A stretch of DNA of 64,000 bases from CALVGQ01 sp031551965. GTDB taxonomy: Bacteria; Bacillota_I; Bacilli_A; Erysipelotrichales; Erysipelotrichaceae. The translations under genes and the position numbers were made by a program. Where the stretch lies: contig JAVBMW010000002.1 of the NCBI GenBank assembly GCA_031551965.1, positions 1-64,000 of the forward strand, read 5' to 3'. Below the pieces are notes generated by a model. That model ran no database searches. It was not told where the DNA came from and saw only the letters and a list, made by a program, of their open reading frames with translations. Position 1 is the first letter of the stretch, and each line of letters starts with the position of its first letter. This document shows, one piece after another, positions 53,501-61,925 of this stretch.

Positions 53501-54845
53501 TATTATTTAATATTGTTCTGATGTATAGCGGGTTTCCATTAGCTGTATGTTGTATTTTTTTGATATACTCACAGTCAATCGTAAGCTCCATTTTATTTAT
53601 TAAATCCAGTGTCTCTAAGTAAGTAAATCTTGGCATTACGATTTTTTTGAATCCATTTTCAAGATAGTAGTTTAAATCATCAATTGGCTGAGAAACTATT
53701 ATTACATTACATCTACTTTTTGAGATTTCAATAATTTCATTATTTACTTCCGTAAATTCTTTTAATAATCCATTTGAGTGAAGAAGATATTCCCTATCAA
53801 TATGATCAAGTCCATCAAAAATAAACGTAATTGTTTCATTATTTTTTTCAAGGAATTCTAAAATTTCATGAAGAGAACTGCTATATAAGTTTGACATCAT
53901 TTTATATCCAAAATAATTTATAAGTTGTTTTTTTATATTTGCAATCATTACATTTTTATTGATTCTATCTTTTATTGAAATATCTTGAATATTTCTAAAA
54001 AATGTATATCGAACTACTTTAATGTTCTTAGGTTCAAAATAATTTTCTATTATATTTTGAACAAACCACGATTTTCCAATCCCGGGTTCCCCTACTATAC
54101 AAATATTATTATCTAAATTCTTAAAAACTTCCGCATACAAATCCATATTGACAACATTGTACTCTTTTTCTATTTTGAATGATTGAGGGAGTTCTTTATG
54201 TGTCGTTATTAATCCAATTATATTTAATATTTTTTCATTCGTAATTGTTGACAAATATTTATCATTATTAATTCGCAACCGATTAAATTCCACTATTAAA
54301 TTTGTTATCGCAAGTTTAAAGTTAATATTTTCGTTCGGATAGAGACCTATGCCAAGATATTTAAGCTTTTTTTCTGCTTCGATTTCTAATTCGCCCAATT
54401 CATCATTATTGAAAGATGCATTAAAATAATTTGGTACCACAATAATTTTTTTGGAACTTGAATCAGTATCATTAATTCTAAAAATTTTATCAAAGAGAAT
54501 TGAAACATTATCATCTTGCAACAGAAAATCGCCTTCATATTTTCTATTCGTAATAAAAACCGGAATGATATTATCACTTTGATTAAATAATGCATTCTTT
54601 ATATTAAAAATCCCTGTTGTATCTTCAAAATGCTTCTTCTCTAAATTTTCCTTTGTTTTATTATGCTTGACTTGCATTTTATATTTTTTATCATCAATTT
54701 CTATAATGATATCATCTAATCTATCTTTTTCATGTTCCTTATAATCAAGAATCATTTTGAACTGCTTACGTTTTGTTAATAAGGTTAGCGCTAAGTTAAT
54801 TGCTACTAAATCTTGATATTCATATCCATAATTGAAATTACTCAT
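50556..54845 (-). CDS. Avs-like STAND NTPase with Cap4-like nuclease domain
   Basis: This 1,429-residue protein shows three parts. Residues about 1-150 look like a Cap4/restriction-type nuclease (YEYQDLVAINLAL, D44-D45-I, then Q58-V-K60 as the D...QxK core). Residues 230-560 are a STAND NTPase with Walker A GEPGIGKS (252-259) and Walker B FIFDGLDHID (D344). The remaining ~850 residues are helical repeats of a sensing domain. This is the plan of antiviral STAND (Avs) proteins, which recognise phage proteins through the C-terminal part, oligomerise, and activate the N-terminal effector. AAGGAGG lies before the ATG at 54845. The gene is intact. The trigger and the subtype are unknown. Confidence 0.7.
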   Translation of the reverse strand: MSNFNYGYEYQDLVAINLALTLLTKRKQFKMILDYKEHEKDRLDDIIIEIDDKKYKMQVKHNKTKENLEKKHFEDTTGIFNIKNALFNQSDNIIPVFITNRKYEGDFLLQDDNVSILFDKIFRINDTDSSSKKIIVVPNYFNASFNNDELGELEIEAEKKLKYLGIGLYPNENINFKLAITNLIVEFNRLRINNDKYLSTITNEKILNIIGLITTHKELPQSFKIEKEYNVVNMDLYAEVFKNLDNNICIVGEPGIGKSWFVQNIIENYFEPKNIKVVRYTFFRNIQDISIKDRINKNVMIANIKKQLINYFGYKMMSNLYSSSLHEILEFLEKNNETITFIFDGLDHIDREYLLHSNGLLKEFTEVNNEIIEISKSRCNVIIVSQPIDDLNYYLENGFKKIVMPRFTYLETLDLINKMELTIDCEYIKKIQHTANGNPLYIRTILNNIKCSGDFEFLDIISDDINSYYDYLLTNIDIDKNIIPLLINGYMTLSATEMNEITGYSLPIIQAEINNYLSVLKMNVIDDSYTIYHESLRRFILDKINQSGSNIKTLCYKRIAEWLMEKDNIFETKIYNTYFNILFEAEKFKEIVSKCNYDFVYQSYFNGYFSQVDNIIDLIAKSLNQLNPSINEIVEFNLVKNLIYHSKENIEYEYDSISQYYAKKYSYEKIHSILYGMDDEPLLNVEMGLSLLYHCDNNNISVNWKPYILKYRQESKNDTRDVTRYLMRFYIISGNIEKYLNQVKPNPIADKIGKSLFTIIKEEIGYKNYSLVDAEIEDKEYLEMFLNYGNTYQTIDPKIIYEKNFFNNHIGEKIYSLKYANIDEIENFERKIPKFTDSYVHNWYKLICRVYKTMKTSGTIDDKIIDWMKSFLNDSYIFSRLGRMVDASGLYDAMASSIKDIFEYINDETVLKNVLSLFFEKASDTTGIVIGAKMGPFTENNILDILNSIKNDHNQALLFNTAFDFYSTKNISGSYVDIASVYLKIACLGYSYINDDQAIELYKKAMILLMSYFHHKETSIYDLTNTLNFIKDDINLLISLYDFLVEIKRRTDGKDIHGSMEEYLDFLNENYPLQYTLFYFNQLDQLEYDDRDFLEDRQYYLRKIAESKLLESCQLIKFLIRMSFNFDYDVNETDIKYFINAYTYLLNLKQNSLAKELKKNFESYLSNHKRIEIFDDSIFETAIKIFGNDKIEKYQITSDSKEKIIKESYALPIKNLLIHYENNDPLPSEYKQIEEFLNSDNTNSKDADKLIDLIMDKLFLDWYILRNNKEQVKRIIFLINKYDFEKYLNYLVKLFVYLQDGWGLLCSDDSLLEEILKYDKKKIEKLFLTHLMQAMANEKYPVMKQASRIIECFDKINADNTAACINLLYCYIKQRLPFSVEMENIRAIFKGTDIKARLMQILKYTDYPVSLKMKLITLKEMKHAGILKK

Positions 54846-55100
54846 CCACTTCCTCCTTCTAAGTTATTTGTAGCTTTATAAATAAACAAACTTTAAAAAT
54901 TTTTTAATTTAATAACTTGAATTATTACTTTATCTAATAATATCATAGTTTTCGCTTATCATAGTTCGTGAAAATTCGACAAAACACGACATTTATTAAT
55001 TATCACTAATGAGTAGAAAGTACTAAAACCAATTATTTTCATTATTTCAAATTTTCTATATTATTTCGTAGTGCAAAAAGCACTAGAGGAGATTTAAAAA
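54846..55100. other. Divergent promoter region of NTPase and IS3 transposase
   Basis: AT-rich, no gene. The left end of the IS3 element must be here, but I could not identify a terminal inverted repeat matching sequence beyond the transposase. Confidence 0.35.
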
Positions 55101-56255
55101 ATGAAAAGAATCAGTTTAACGCAACTAAAGAAGTATGTTTCATTTTATCAGAGAGGTATGTCTGTGAATGAAATATGTAGGCAGTACAAAGTACCAAGAA
55201 GTTCACTTTATATCTGGATCAACAAGTATAAGGAAACCATCACTGCAGGATCGCGAGTCAATGTTGCTGAATTTCAAAAGCTTACTGCACATGCTGAGAA
55301 ACAAGCACAAATGATTACAATTTTACAAACTGTTGACTGCAATGTAAGTTCACCAGTTCCACAAAAATTATCTGAGCTAGAAAAATTAAAGAATCAATAT
55401 AGCACACGAGTTCTTTGCGAATCACTAAAGGTAAATAGAAATACATTCAACAATTACTTAGCCACTCACAACATCACTCAGCAAAAACGACAGCAACATC
55501 GTGACGAAATGAAGAAAGTTATTCAGGAAGTATATGACGAAAGCCTTCAGATTTATGGAGCTTATAAAATCCGCGCAGTTCTTAATGAACGTGGCTATAA
55601 GATCGGACCTGATCTAGTTTTGGAGTTGATGAGTGAAATGGGAATTAAAAGTATTCGCGGTTCTGCGAAAAAAGACTATATTCGTCTAACTTCCCAGCGT
55701 AAAGTAGATATGGTTAAAATGAATTTTACCACTTCACGTCCTAATGAGATTTGGGTAAGTGATGTAAGCTGCTTTAAGGTAAAAGATCTATATCAATACG
55801 TTTGTGTTATTCTTGATTTATATTCCAGAAAAGTCATTGCTTATCGAATATCTACTGTTCATTCAACACAACTGATCACTAAAACTTTCAAAAATGCTTA
55901 TGAAACTCGAAAGCCTATATTGTCACTTATTTTTCATTCAGATCGCGGAACGCAGTACACTGCAAACTCGTTTCGGATGTTATTAAGGAAGCTGGGAGTA
56001 AGTCAATCCTTTTCAAATCCGCATAATCCATACAATAATTCTGTTGCGGAATCCTTCTTTGCGACACTTAAAAAAGAAGAAATATATCGAAATGATTATC
56101 GTTCAGATAAAGATTTCAGAAATCACATCAAACTTTTTATTGAATTCTATAATACAAAACGTAAACATAGCGTTATACAATATAAAACACCTGATAAATA
56201 CGAAGAAATCTACAATCTAAATAATAATGAAGATTTAGACATGTATGGTCAATGA
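55101..56255 (+). mobile_element. IS3-family transposase (single-frame)
   Basis: This 384-residue transposase is intact. An N-terminal helix-turn-helix (SVNEICRQYKVPRSSLYIWINKY) and a HTH_21 segment (YDESLQIYGAYKIRAVLNERGYKI) precede the rve integrase core. The core has DDE residues in WVSDVSCF, FHSDRGTQY and NSVAESFFATLKKEE (near residues 219, 280, 315), and the late K-R-K-H-S segment. IS3 members often split OrfA and OrfB with a frameshift; here it is one frame, as in some IS150-like forms. GAGGAG precedes the ATG. It separates the Avs-like genes from the IetAS/Dodola-like run. Confidence 0.9.
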
Positions 56256-56371
56256 TCAAGTGATTTTTTGATTTAAGTTTCATTTTTCGGTTTTTTAAAA
56301 CATACTGATCCACAAGGGATAATTTATGTAAACCGTCGTAAAACGTTGTTGTTATGGCTCATTTTGAACAT

Positions 56372-56407
56372 AAAAAAAGTTGAGCTATGGACAAGTCTAA
56401 CTTTTTT
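56372..56407. terminator. Terminator after the IS3 transposase
   Basis: AAAAAAGTT and AACTTTTTT pair around a loop; both sides are T-rich on the appropriate strand, so it works in either direction. Confidence 0.65.
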
Positions 56408-56427
56408 GACCATATTTTCAACTAATG

Positions 56428-56490
56428 TTCAAGTGAGGGATTCCAACGCAACGGATATCATGTTTTGAGAGTACTCCCTTCTGGACCACT
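56428..56490 (-). pseudogene. Relic of the 58-residue protein's C-terminus
   Basis: Minus-strand codons give GPEGSTLKT, a TGA, then YPLRWNPSLEH and a stop, aligning with FPQGSNLEIRYLSRWNSSLEN of the small gene at 46276. The TGA stands where that gene has CGA. Many differences are at third codon positions, so the two come from a protein-coding ancestor. Confidence 0.65.
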
Positions 56491-56528
56491 CTCTGCTTAA
56501 AATTAAATTGAATCATATAAGTTTGAAG

Positions 56529-57677
56529 TCAATTTAATAGTTTATCTTCTTTCGCAAATATTACTTTATCAGTTAGTAAATTAAATATAGCATTTTCAAC
56601 TTTCGTTTTTAGTAATCTAGCATTATTGAATGATTCTACATTTAATAAGAACCACTCAAAAATATCTGATGAACTAACTATTTTTTTCTCTTCATCATTC
56701 AATTTAGCTACAATTTCAGCATAGTAATTAGTGACAATTTCTTTCTTTGCATCATTATCAAGATAGTCAAACTTAATTATTGCACCGATTCTAGAAAAAA
56801 TAGGTAACCCTAAAGACTTTTGAATATCCGAAATACTTTCAAAATTTGTTGTTAATATAAATATGCATTTGCTTAAGTCAATTACATAATTGGGGTCAGA
56901 AAATTTCCCTTCGTCAAACATTTCATAAAAAGCATTATAAAAATTCGGATGTACTTTATCAAATTCGTCAATTAATATGATATTTGATTCTCTTGCTTCT
57001 AAATCTTTTGCTAAGCTATTTCTTGCATGTGAGGATCCGAAAACATAATCTAAAGCATCACTATTTTGCATCATTGAAAATTGTATTCTTAGTAGTTCAC
57101 CATTTAATTGTTTACTTAAGCACTTAGCAGACTCAGTTTTCCCAACTCCAGATGGTCCATAAAATAATAATACTAATGGCTTATTTTCTTCTAGTGTAAT
57201 ATGCTTATATATATTATTTATTATTTCACGTTTGCAAAATTCTTGGCCTTTAATTTGCAATGAAAAACTATTGTAGATTGGTAGTAAGTCTACTTTATTA
57301 AAGATTTCATAATCTGAATATTTATATTCTATTAAATGACTATACTTTGATTTTAAAGACATTTCTGCTCGTTTAGGTGGATTATGAAGATATAATGTTT
57401 CTATATCAGTATTTAACTCAATAATATTTGAGAAATTTAAAATTACATGTTCTAAAACTGATCCATAATCATCTTTTTTAACAATACATGTATCAAAGCT
57501 CTCTTTTCCTTGAATAAAATATTCTCTAGTTGATGTATCGTTTTGCCTTAACATTAGATTATAAAACTGAACTAGCTCCATAAAATTAACATTTGTATCT
57601 TCATTTACGTTTTCATCAGCAATAAAGTTTTCGAAATCTTTCGATGAACCTCTATAAATAATAATTTTTTCAATCAT
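56529..57677 (-). CDS. ClpB-like AAA+ ATPase, Dodola-like partner
   Basis: In this 382-residue protein an N-terminal region of ~130 residues is followed by a Clp/Hsp100-type AAA+ module. Walker A is GPSGVGKTESAKCL near residue 176, Walker B IILIDEFDKVH near 239, sensor 1 FILTTNF, and an arginine in FSRIGAIIKF. The preceding gene encodes a DUF6414 protein, and the combination of DUF6414 with a ClpB-like ATPase is, to my knowledge, the make-up of the Dodola anti-phage system. It overlaps that gene by 8 bp. No signal or membrane segment. Confidence 0.75.
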   Translation of the reverse strand: MIEKIIIYRGSSKDFENFIADENVNEDTNVNFMELVQFYNLMLRQNDTSTREYFIQGKESFDTCIVKKDDYGSVLEHVILNFSNIIELNTDIETLYLHNPPKRAEMSLKSKYSHLIEYKYSDYEIFNKVDLLPIYNSFSLQIKGQEFCKREIINNIYKHITLEENKPLVLLFYGPSGVGKTESAKCLSKQLNGELLRIQFSMMQNSDALDYVFGSSHARNSLAKDLEARESNIILIDEFDKVHPNFYNAFYEMFDEGKFSDPNYVIDLSKCIFILTTNFESISDIQKSLGLPIFSRIGAIIKFDYLDNDAKKEIVTNYYAEIVAKLNDEEKKIVSSSDIFEWFLLNVESFNNARLLKTKVENAIFNLLTDKVIFAKEDKLLN

Positions 57678-58431
57678 TATATGCGACCCCTGCTAAAATT
57701 ACATCATAAACATCTAACAATCCTTTTTCAATTGCATTATCAGAATCATAATCTGGATTTGATTTCGAGTTTAAGTTTAGCTCATTATTAAAATTTAATT
57801 GCTCTAAATCAATTTTCCCAACCTTAATTGCATATAATTTTAATTCCATTTTTAATATATCTGAAATTCTATAATTATTTTTAAATGCGTTAATATTAAA
57901 TCTTAATACTATTTTGTCTTTTTCTTTTTCCCCAATAAATTCATAATATCCTTTACCAGATTTTACTGCATTATCAATTTTATCTACAGCAATATTGAAG
58001 TCTCCTGTTTGTATGCCTCTGCTATTTAGCATAGTCATATAAGGGGAAACCATTATTATGTATGAAAGTGAATCCTTCAAAATTGATAGTGTATAATTCT
58101 TAAACTCCTTTACTACTTGCTTTTTATCTTCACTTATAATGCTCAAAAAATCTGTCAATATAGTATTTTTCAATATATTTTCAGCCATTTCAACAGTATT
58201 TATCGAAGTGCTAATCTTACTAGTAAGATTAGATTTAGCTCCGAATCCTATTAACGCACTGAACATTCCACTAATACCAACCGATATTTTCCCATCTGCC
58301 CCTAAATCTGAACCTGTTTCATTTTGTTCAAGCAGCCTTGTAGTTTTTTCTAAATTGCCCCCTTCAATTATTTGAACATAATCTGTTGCTGAATTCTCAT
58401 CAAAATAAACTATTTTGCTTATATTTCCCAT
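57670..58431 (-). CDS. DUF6414-family protein, Dodola-like partner
   Basis: This 253-residue protein has the family's opening KIVYFDENSATDYVQIIEGG, then a Gly-rich hydrophobic stretch (GADGKISVGISGMFSALIGFGAKS), a helical region and a final strand-rich part (KIVLRFNINAFKNNYRISDI). The biochemical role of DUF6414 is not known; in Dodola it is required with a ClpB-like ATPase. The ATPase gene overlaps its end by 8 bp. The hydrophobic stretch could enter a membrane or an oligomer core. GGAGAAATGAT lies before the ATG at 58431. Confidence 0.72.
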   Translation of the reverse strand: MGNISKIVYFDENSATDYVQIIEGGNLEKTTRLLEQNETGSDLGADGKISVGISGMFSALIGFGAKSNLTSKISTSINTVEMAENILKNTILTDFLSIISEDKKQVVKEFKNYTLSILKDSLSYIIMVSPYMTMLNSRGIQTGDFNIAVDKIDNAVKSGKGYYEFIGEKEKDKIVLRFNINAFKNNYRISDILKMELKLYAIKVGKIDLEQLNFNNELNLNSKSNPDYDSDNAIEKGLLDVYDVILAGVAYND

Positions 58432-58507
58432 ATCATTTCTCCGTTTTTCATATTAAATAACCTATACTATATTTTTCCTTTATCTTTGGCAACATAAAAT
58501 TCAGCTC

Positions 58508-60760
58508 CTAATCAAACTCGATTTCTTCGTTTATTTTTTCGTTAATATCAATTCTGGCTTGAATATCTAGATTATTGACCAACCATCCATTTAATGTGCA
58601 GTTTTTAATAAACTCATCAATTCTATTGATGCCATTAATTTCCTTTAACGTAACCACAACGCCAAAACGAATACCTACTCCATCCGCAGGATCTAATCTA
58701 TTGTTAGTTTTGATTTCCATTCCCCAGTTCTTATTGTTGTATGATTTTTTAGATGACATTCTAGCTTTAAGACTGTCAGCAATATATTTTACGTTATCCC
58801 ATTTTCTAAATCTATCTCTTGCGTCACCTTCTAAAAGATAGTTTTTTTCAATACTTGATTCTTCATTTTGCTTGTCATTATTAATTTCATATAATTTACC
58901 ATCGTCTTTAATTCTACCAAAATGAAGATTGAGTTCCGTATTAGTGTAATCTACACCTTGTGTTCTATCGCAAATCGGAAAATAACACATAGTTGCTCTA
59001 GCAATATAAGGGTACTTGTCATCTTTAAGCGGAACTGGGAACTGATAGTTATAAGTGTTCCATTTTTCACTGACATCAGATACTAAAAATTTTATCTCGT
59101 CATCCTTTGATTGAATAATATTCTCAATTCTTATAGGTACTATACCATGTCCATACAAAGCAACTTGTTCCATTGTTGGCTTCTCATTCCAATCCCTCGC
59201 TGCATCAATAATTAATGCTTTGGCAATTTCTCTGTTTAAACCTAAAACATCAATTAAATAAGATAGCTTACGTGCAATCCAAGGAGATGCAAACGAAGTG
59301 CCGGCAACATTGGCTGCTCCTAGTGGCTCACAAACTTTTATATATTGCTCTTCACTTCCACCATAATAACTAACATCCGGTTTAGCAAAAAAAGATAAAG
59401 CTAAACCTTTTCTTGAGTATTTTGTTGATAATCCTTTCTTGGACACCGCATTCACTACAATGCTATTGATTGAGTCAGCAGGAGACCCTATCTTCACAAT
59501 ATTATCATTTGGTTTATTTGTTCCTGCTACAACAAAAATAACATTATTTTCACACTGTATTTGATCTAAAACAGCTGCCTCCGTAGAAATGAAATTGTCA
59601 TTCACCTCTTCATTGCTTCCAAGTGAAATATTCCATACTTTTATATCCTTATTACTTTTAATAATTTCTTTTATTCGCTTTGTAATTGTAAAGGATGAAA
59701 ATTTTGTTCCAACTGCAACTCCAAAGTGTCGCACTTTAAATCTTCCACATCCATCGTCTAGCCACGGGTTTAAAGTTGCCCCATCTACGATAATAGAAGA
59801 AACAGCAGTTCCATGACGATAATCATCTTCGGTTTTTGGAATATCATCATCAATCATATCATGATAATCTACCCAATCCCCAAAATAGACACGTTTATCA
59901 AATAAAGTATCTATTACTCCTATAGTTGGTTGAATACTTGGAGAAGGAATATACATTGTACTTTGCTGATATTGCTGAATAAAGTCCTCAGGCGATAGCT
60001 CTGCTAAATCAACGGTCGCCATCGAAACAAGATAAGGAGCATTTTCTAAAAGGATTTGTAATTGGTTTTCATCTAAAAACACTGTTTGATTATCTAATAT
60101 TCTACTAGTTAAAATATCAACGCCAATATTTTTAAGCAAGTCTTTAGCGTTTGTGCGCGTATCATATAATGTAATAATGCTTTTCTTTAATTGCATTGTT
60201 GCCATTTCCACTTCAAAATTATCGATATATGAAACATCAGCTATTACCTGCTTAAAAGTAGATTTATTTATTGGGAGGTGATCAAATTGAATAGTTCCAA
60301 CAATTCTCTTTTTTTCATTACCAAATATTTCTTCATTTTCAAATGTAGCTTTATCAATACTCCCCTGAAATTCATTATTTAAAATATGAATTGTGCTGTT
60401 AAGCAACTCAATGCTTTTATCTAAGTCATTAATATCTAAAAAATAAGTAATAATATGTTTGCTCTTTTCATTATTAAATTTAGCACCTACAATAGCATAA
60501 TTAGAATCATTGCCTTTAAACAATCCTGAAATTCGATTACTTTTTGCAACTATTTTATTATAATGAACACTGATTAAAATGCCCTCAAAAGGTTTTTTTA
60601 TTGACTTCCAAAAATCTTTAATTTGAATTATTTGTGCTTTCAATCTAATTAATTGTTCGGATGTTACAATATTTTTGCTATTCATAGCAACTCCGCCACC
60701 ATTATTACTTTTTGATGCTTGAATAAACCTCTTTCCTTTCAATTCTAGTACATTATTCAT
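58508..60760 (-). CDS. Subtilisin-like S8 protease, IetS-like
   Basis: This protein of about 750 residues has an N-terminal region of ~270 residues and then an S8 peptidase domain. The catalytic Asp is in IGVIDT near residue 280, His in DYRHGTAVSS near 315, Ser in AGTSFASPW near 489, and the oxyanion Asn region in FVVAGTNKP. A C-terminal domain of ~230 residues is of unknown class. There is no signal peptide, so it acts inside the cell. Directly upstream, overlapping by 8 bp, is an AAA ATPase: this pair corresponds to IetAS, reported as an incompatibility/defence system. AAGGAGG fits the ATG at 60760 better than that at 60769. Confidence 0.8.
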   Translation of the reverse strand: MNNVLELKGKRFIQASKSNNGGGVAMNSKNIVTSEQLIRLKAQIIQIKDFWKSIKKPFEGILISVHYNKIVAKSNRISGLFKGNDSNYAIVGAKFNNEKSKHIITYFLDINDLDKSIELLNSTIHILNNEFQGSIDKATFENEEIFGNEKKRIVGTIQFDHLPINKSTFKQVIADVSYIDNFEVEMATMQLKKSIITLYDTRTNAKDLLKNIGVDILTSRILDNQTVFLDENQLQILLENAPYLVSMATVDLAELSPEDFIQQYQQSTMYIPSPSIQPTIGVIDTLFDKRVYFGDWVDYHDMIDDDIPKTEDDYRHGTAVSSIIVDGATLNPWLDDGCGRFKVRHFGVAVGTKFSSFTITKRIKEIIKSNKDIKVWNISLGSNEEVNDNFISTEAAVLDQIQCENNVIFVVAGTNKPNDNIVKIGSPADSINSIVVNAVSKKGLSTKYSRKGLALSFFAKPDVSYYGGSEEQYIKVCEPLGAANVAGTSFASPWIARKLSYLIDVLGLNREIAKALIIDAARDWNEKPTMEQVALYGHGIVPIRIENIIQSKDDEIKFLVSDVSEKWNTYNYQFPVPLKDDKYPYIARATMCYFPICDRTQGVDYTNTELNLHFGRIKDDGKLYEINNDKQNEESSIEKNYLLEGDARDRFRKWDNVKYIADSLKARMSSKKSYNNKNWGMEIKTNNRLDPADGVGIRFGVVVTLKEINGINRIDEFIKNCTLNGWLVNNLDIQARIDINEKINEEIEFD

Positions 60761-61820
60761 TATTATCATCCTCCTTATTCAGTTTCCTAGCTACAGTGCT
60801 TTTAGACTCACCCTTAAGTTTTTCTATCTCTCTCACCGTGAAACCCTGCATATATAATTGATCAAGATCAGCTTGCTCAAGATTTCCAACCAAGTTATTG
60901 TAAATCCTTCTTAAGTAATCATGCTCTATATTGGTATCACTGAACGCTAAAGATGTTTTGATAATATTTTTTAATTCACCTGGATAGGGAATATTATCGC
61001 TCAAATTCAAAATCTTTTTGAATAGCCTTGTATCTTTTGAAATATTCTTGAAATTTTTAATGTAAGAGGAAAAATAGTATTCAGCGACTTCAATCAAATC
61101 CTCTTTACTATATCGATTAAAATTAATAACAGCATCAAAACGTCTTGTTAATGCTTTATCAAAATTAGAATACAGATTTGTTGTAGCTATGATTACTATT
61201 TCTTTATTCAAATCTGAGATCCTATCAAGTTCTCTCAAAATAGTAGATGTAACTCTTCCCATCTCTCTCACGTCGTTGCTATTAATTCTATCTAACGCGA
61301 TCACATCAATCTCATCAAACAAAACTACAATTCTATTTGGATGCGGAATGACGTTTATTTCTGCAAATACATTTGCAATATTCTTATTGGTTTGGCCTAG
61401 TTTGCTATCAATTAAATTATCAAAATTAACACAATATAATGTTCTATCAAGTAATCTTGCTACATGCTTAGCAGCCTCTGTTTTGCCACTTCCTGGTAAA
61501 CCTTCAAAGAGAAATTTATTAATACCTATATTATGATTAACAGCGTTGATAATTCCTTTAATATCATCCGATATTTCTATAGGTAGATTTAACGGTTCAA
61601 TCCCCCTAATATCTATTTGCTTTAAAAATTCACTTTCGAAATCGCTAGCTTGAGGCGTATATAAATTTGACTCAGCAATTAAGCCCATAATGAACTCCGC
61701 TAATTGATAGTCACCTATAGAATCAAAGTATCTTGCCATATTTATGGATTCGTTTCTAAAAGCATTCTCGTTTCTTTCAACATGGTATTTTATTAGGTTA
61801 AGTACATTTTGCTTTTTCAT
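60753..61820 (-). CDS. AAA+ ATPase, IetA-like
   Basis: This 355-residue classical AAA ATPase has Walker A GLPGSGKTEAAKH near residue 110, Walker B VVLFDEIDVIA near 168, sensor 1 IIATTN, and the arginine finger region LTRRFDAVINF. The C-terminal tail carries a predicted helix-turn-helix-like segment (FTVREIEKLKGESKSTVARKLNK). In IetAS the ATPase is thought to hold or regulate the partner protease. It heads a run of four genes in one direction (IetA-like, IetS-like, DUF6414, ClpB-like). Confidence 0.8.
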   Translation of the reverse strand: MKKQNVLNLIKYHVERNENAFRNESINMARYFDSIGDYQLAEFIMGLIAESNLYTPQASDFESEFLKQIDIRGIEPLNLPIEISDDIKGIINAVNHNIGINKFLFEGLPGSGKTEAAKHVARLLDRTLYCVNFDNLIDSKLGQTNKNIANVFAEINVIPHPNRIVVLFDEIDVIALDRINSNDVREMGRVTSTILRELDRISDLNKEIVIIATTNLYSNFDKALTRRFDAVINFNRYSKEDLIEVAEYYFSSYIKNFKNISKDTRLFKKILNLSDNIPYPGELKNIIKTSLAFSDTNIEHDYLRRIYNNLVGNLEQADLDQLYMQGFTVREIEKLKGESKSTVARKLNKEDDNNE

Positions 61821-61925
61821 AAATTACGCCCTCCAATGTGCACATACATTATAAATCATTTCGGGACAAAATGATATAATTTTAGGACAAATATCAATAT
61901 ATTTTTTATCAACCAAGCAGCTATA

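Noticed and set aside
54900..56360. Terminal inverted repeats of the IS3 element
   Set aside because: I compared sequence on both sides of the transposase and found only short AT-rich similarities, not convincing ends.
46294..56449. A 22-base near-repeat (TTCAAGTGAGG..TTCCAACGC) on both sides of a 10-kb accessory segment, looking like attL/attR of an integrated element
   Set aside because: Both copies are the same codons of a small protein and its relic, with mainly synonymous differences; recombination sites would be identical and not codon-structured.
58432..58507. 15-codon frame between the subtilase and DUF6414 genes
   Set aside because: No ribosome site and too short to support; the gap is more likely a simple leader.
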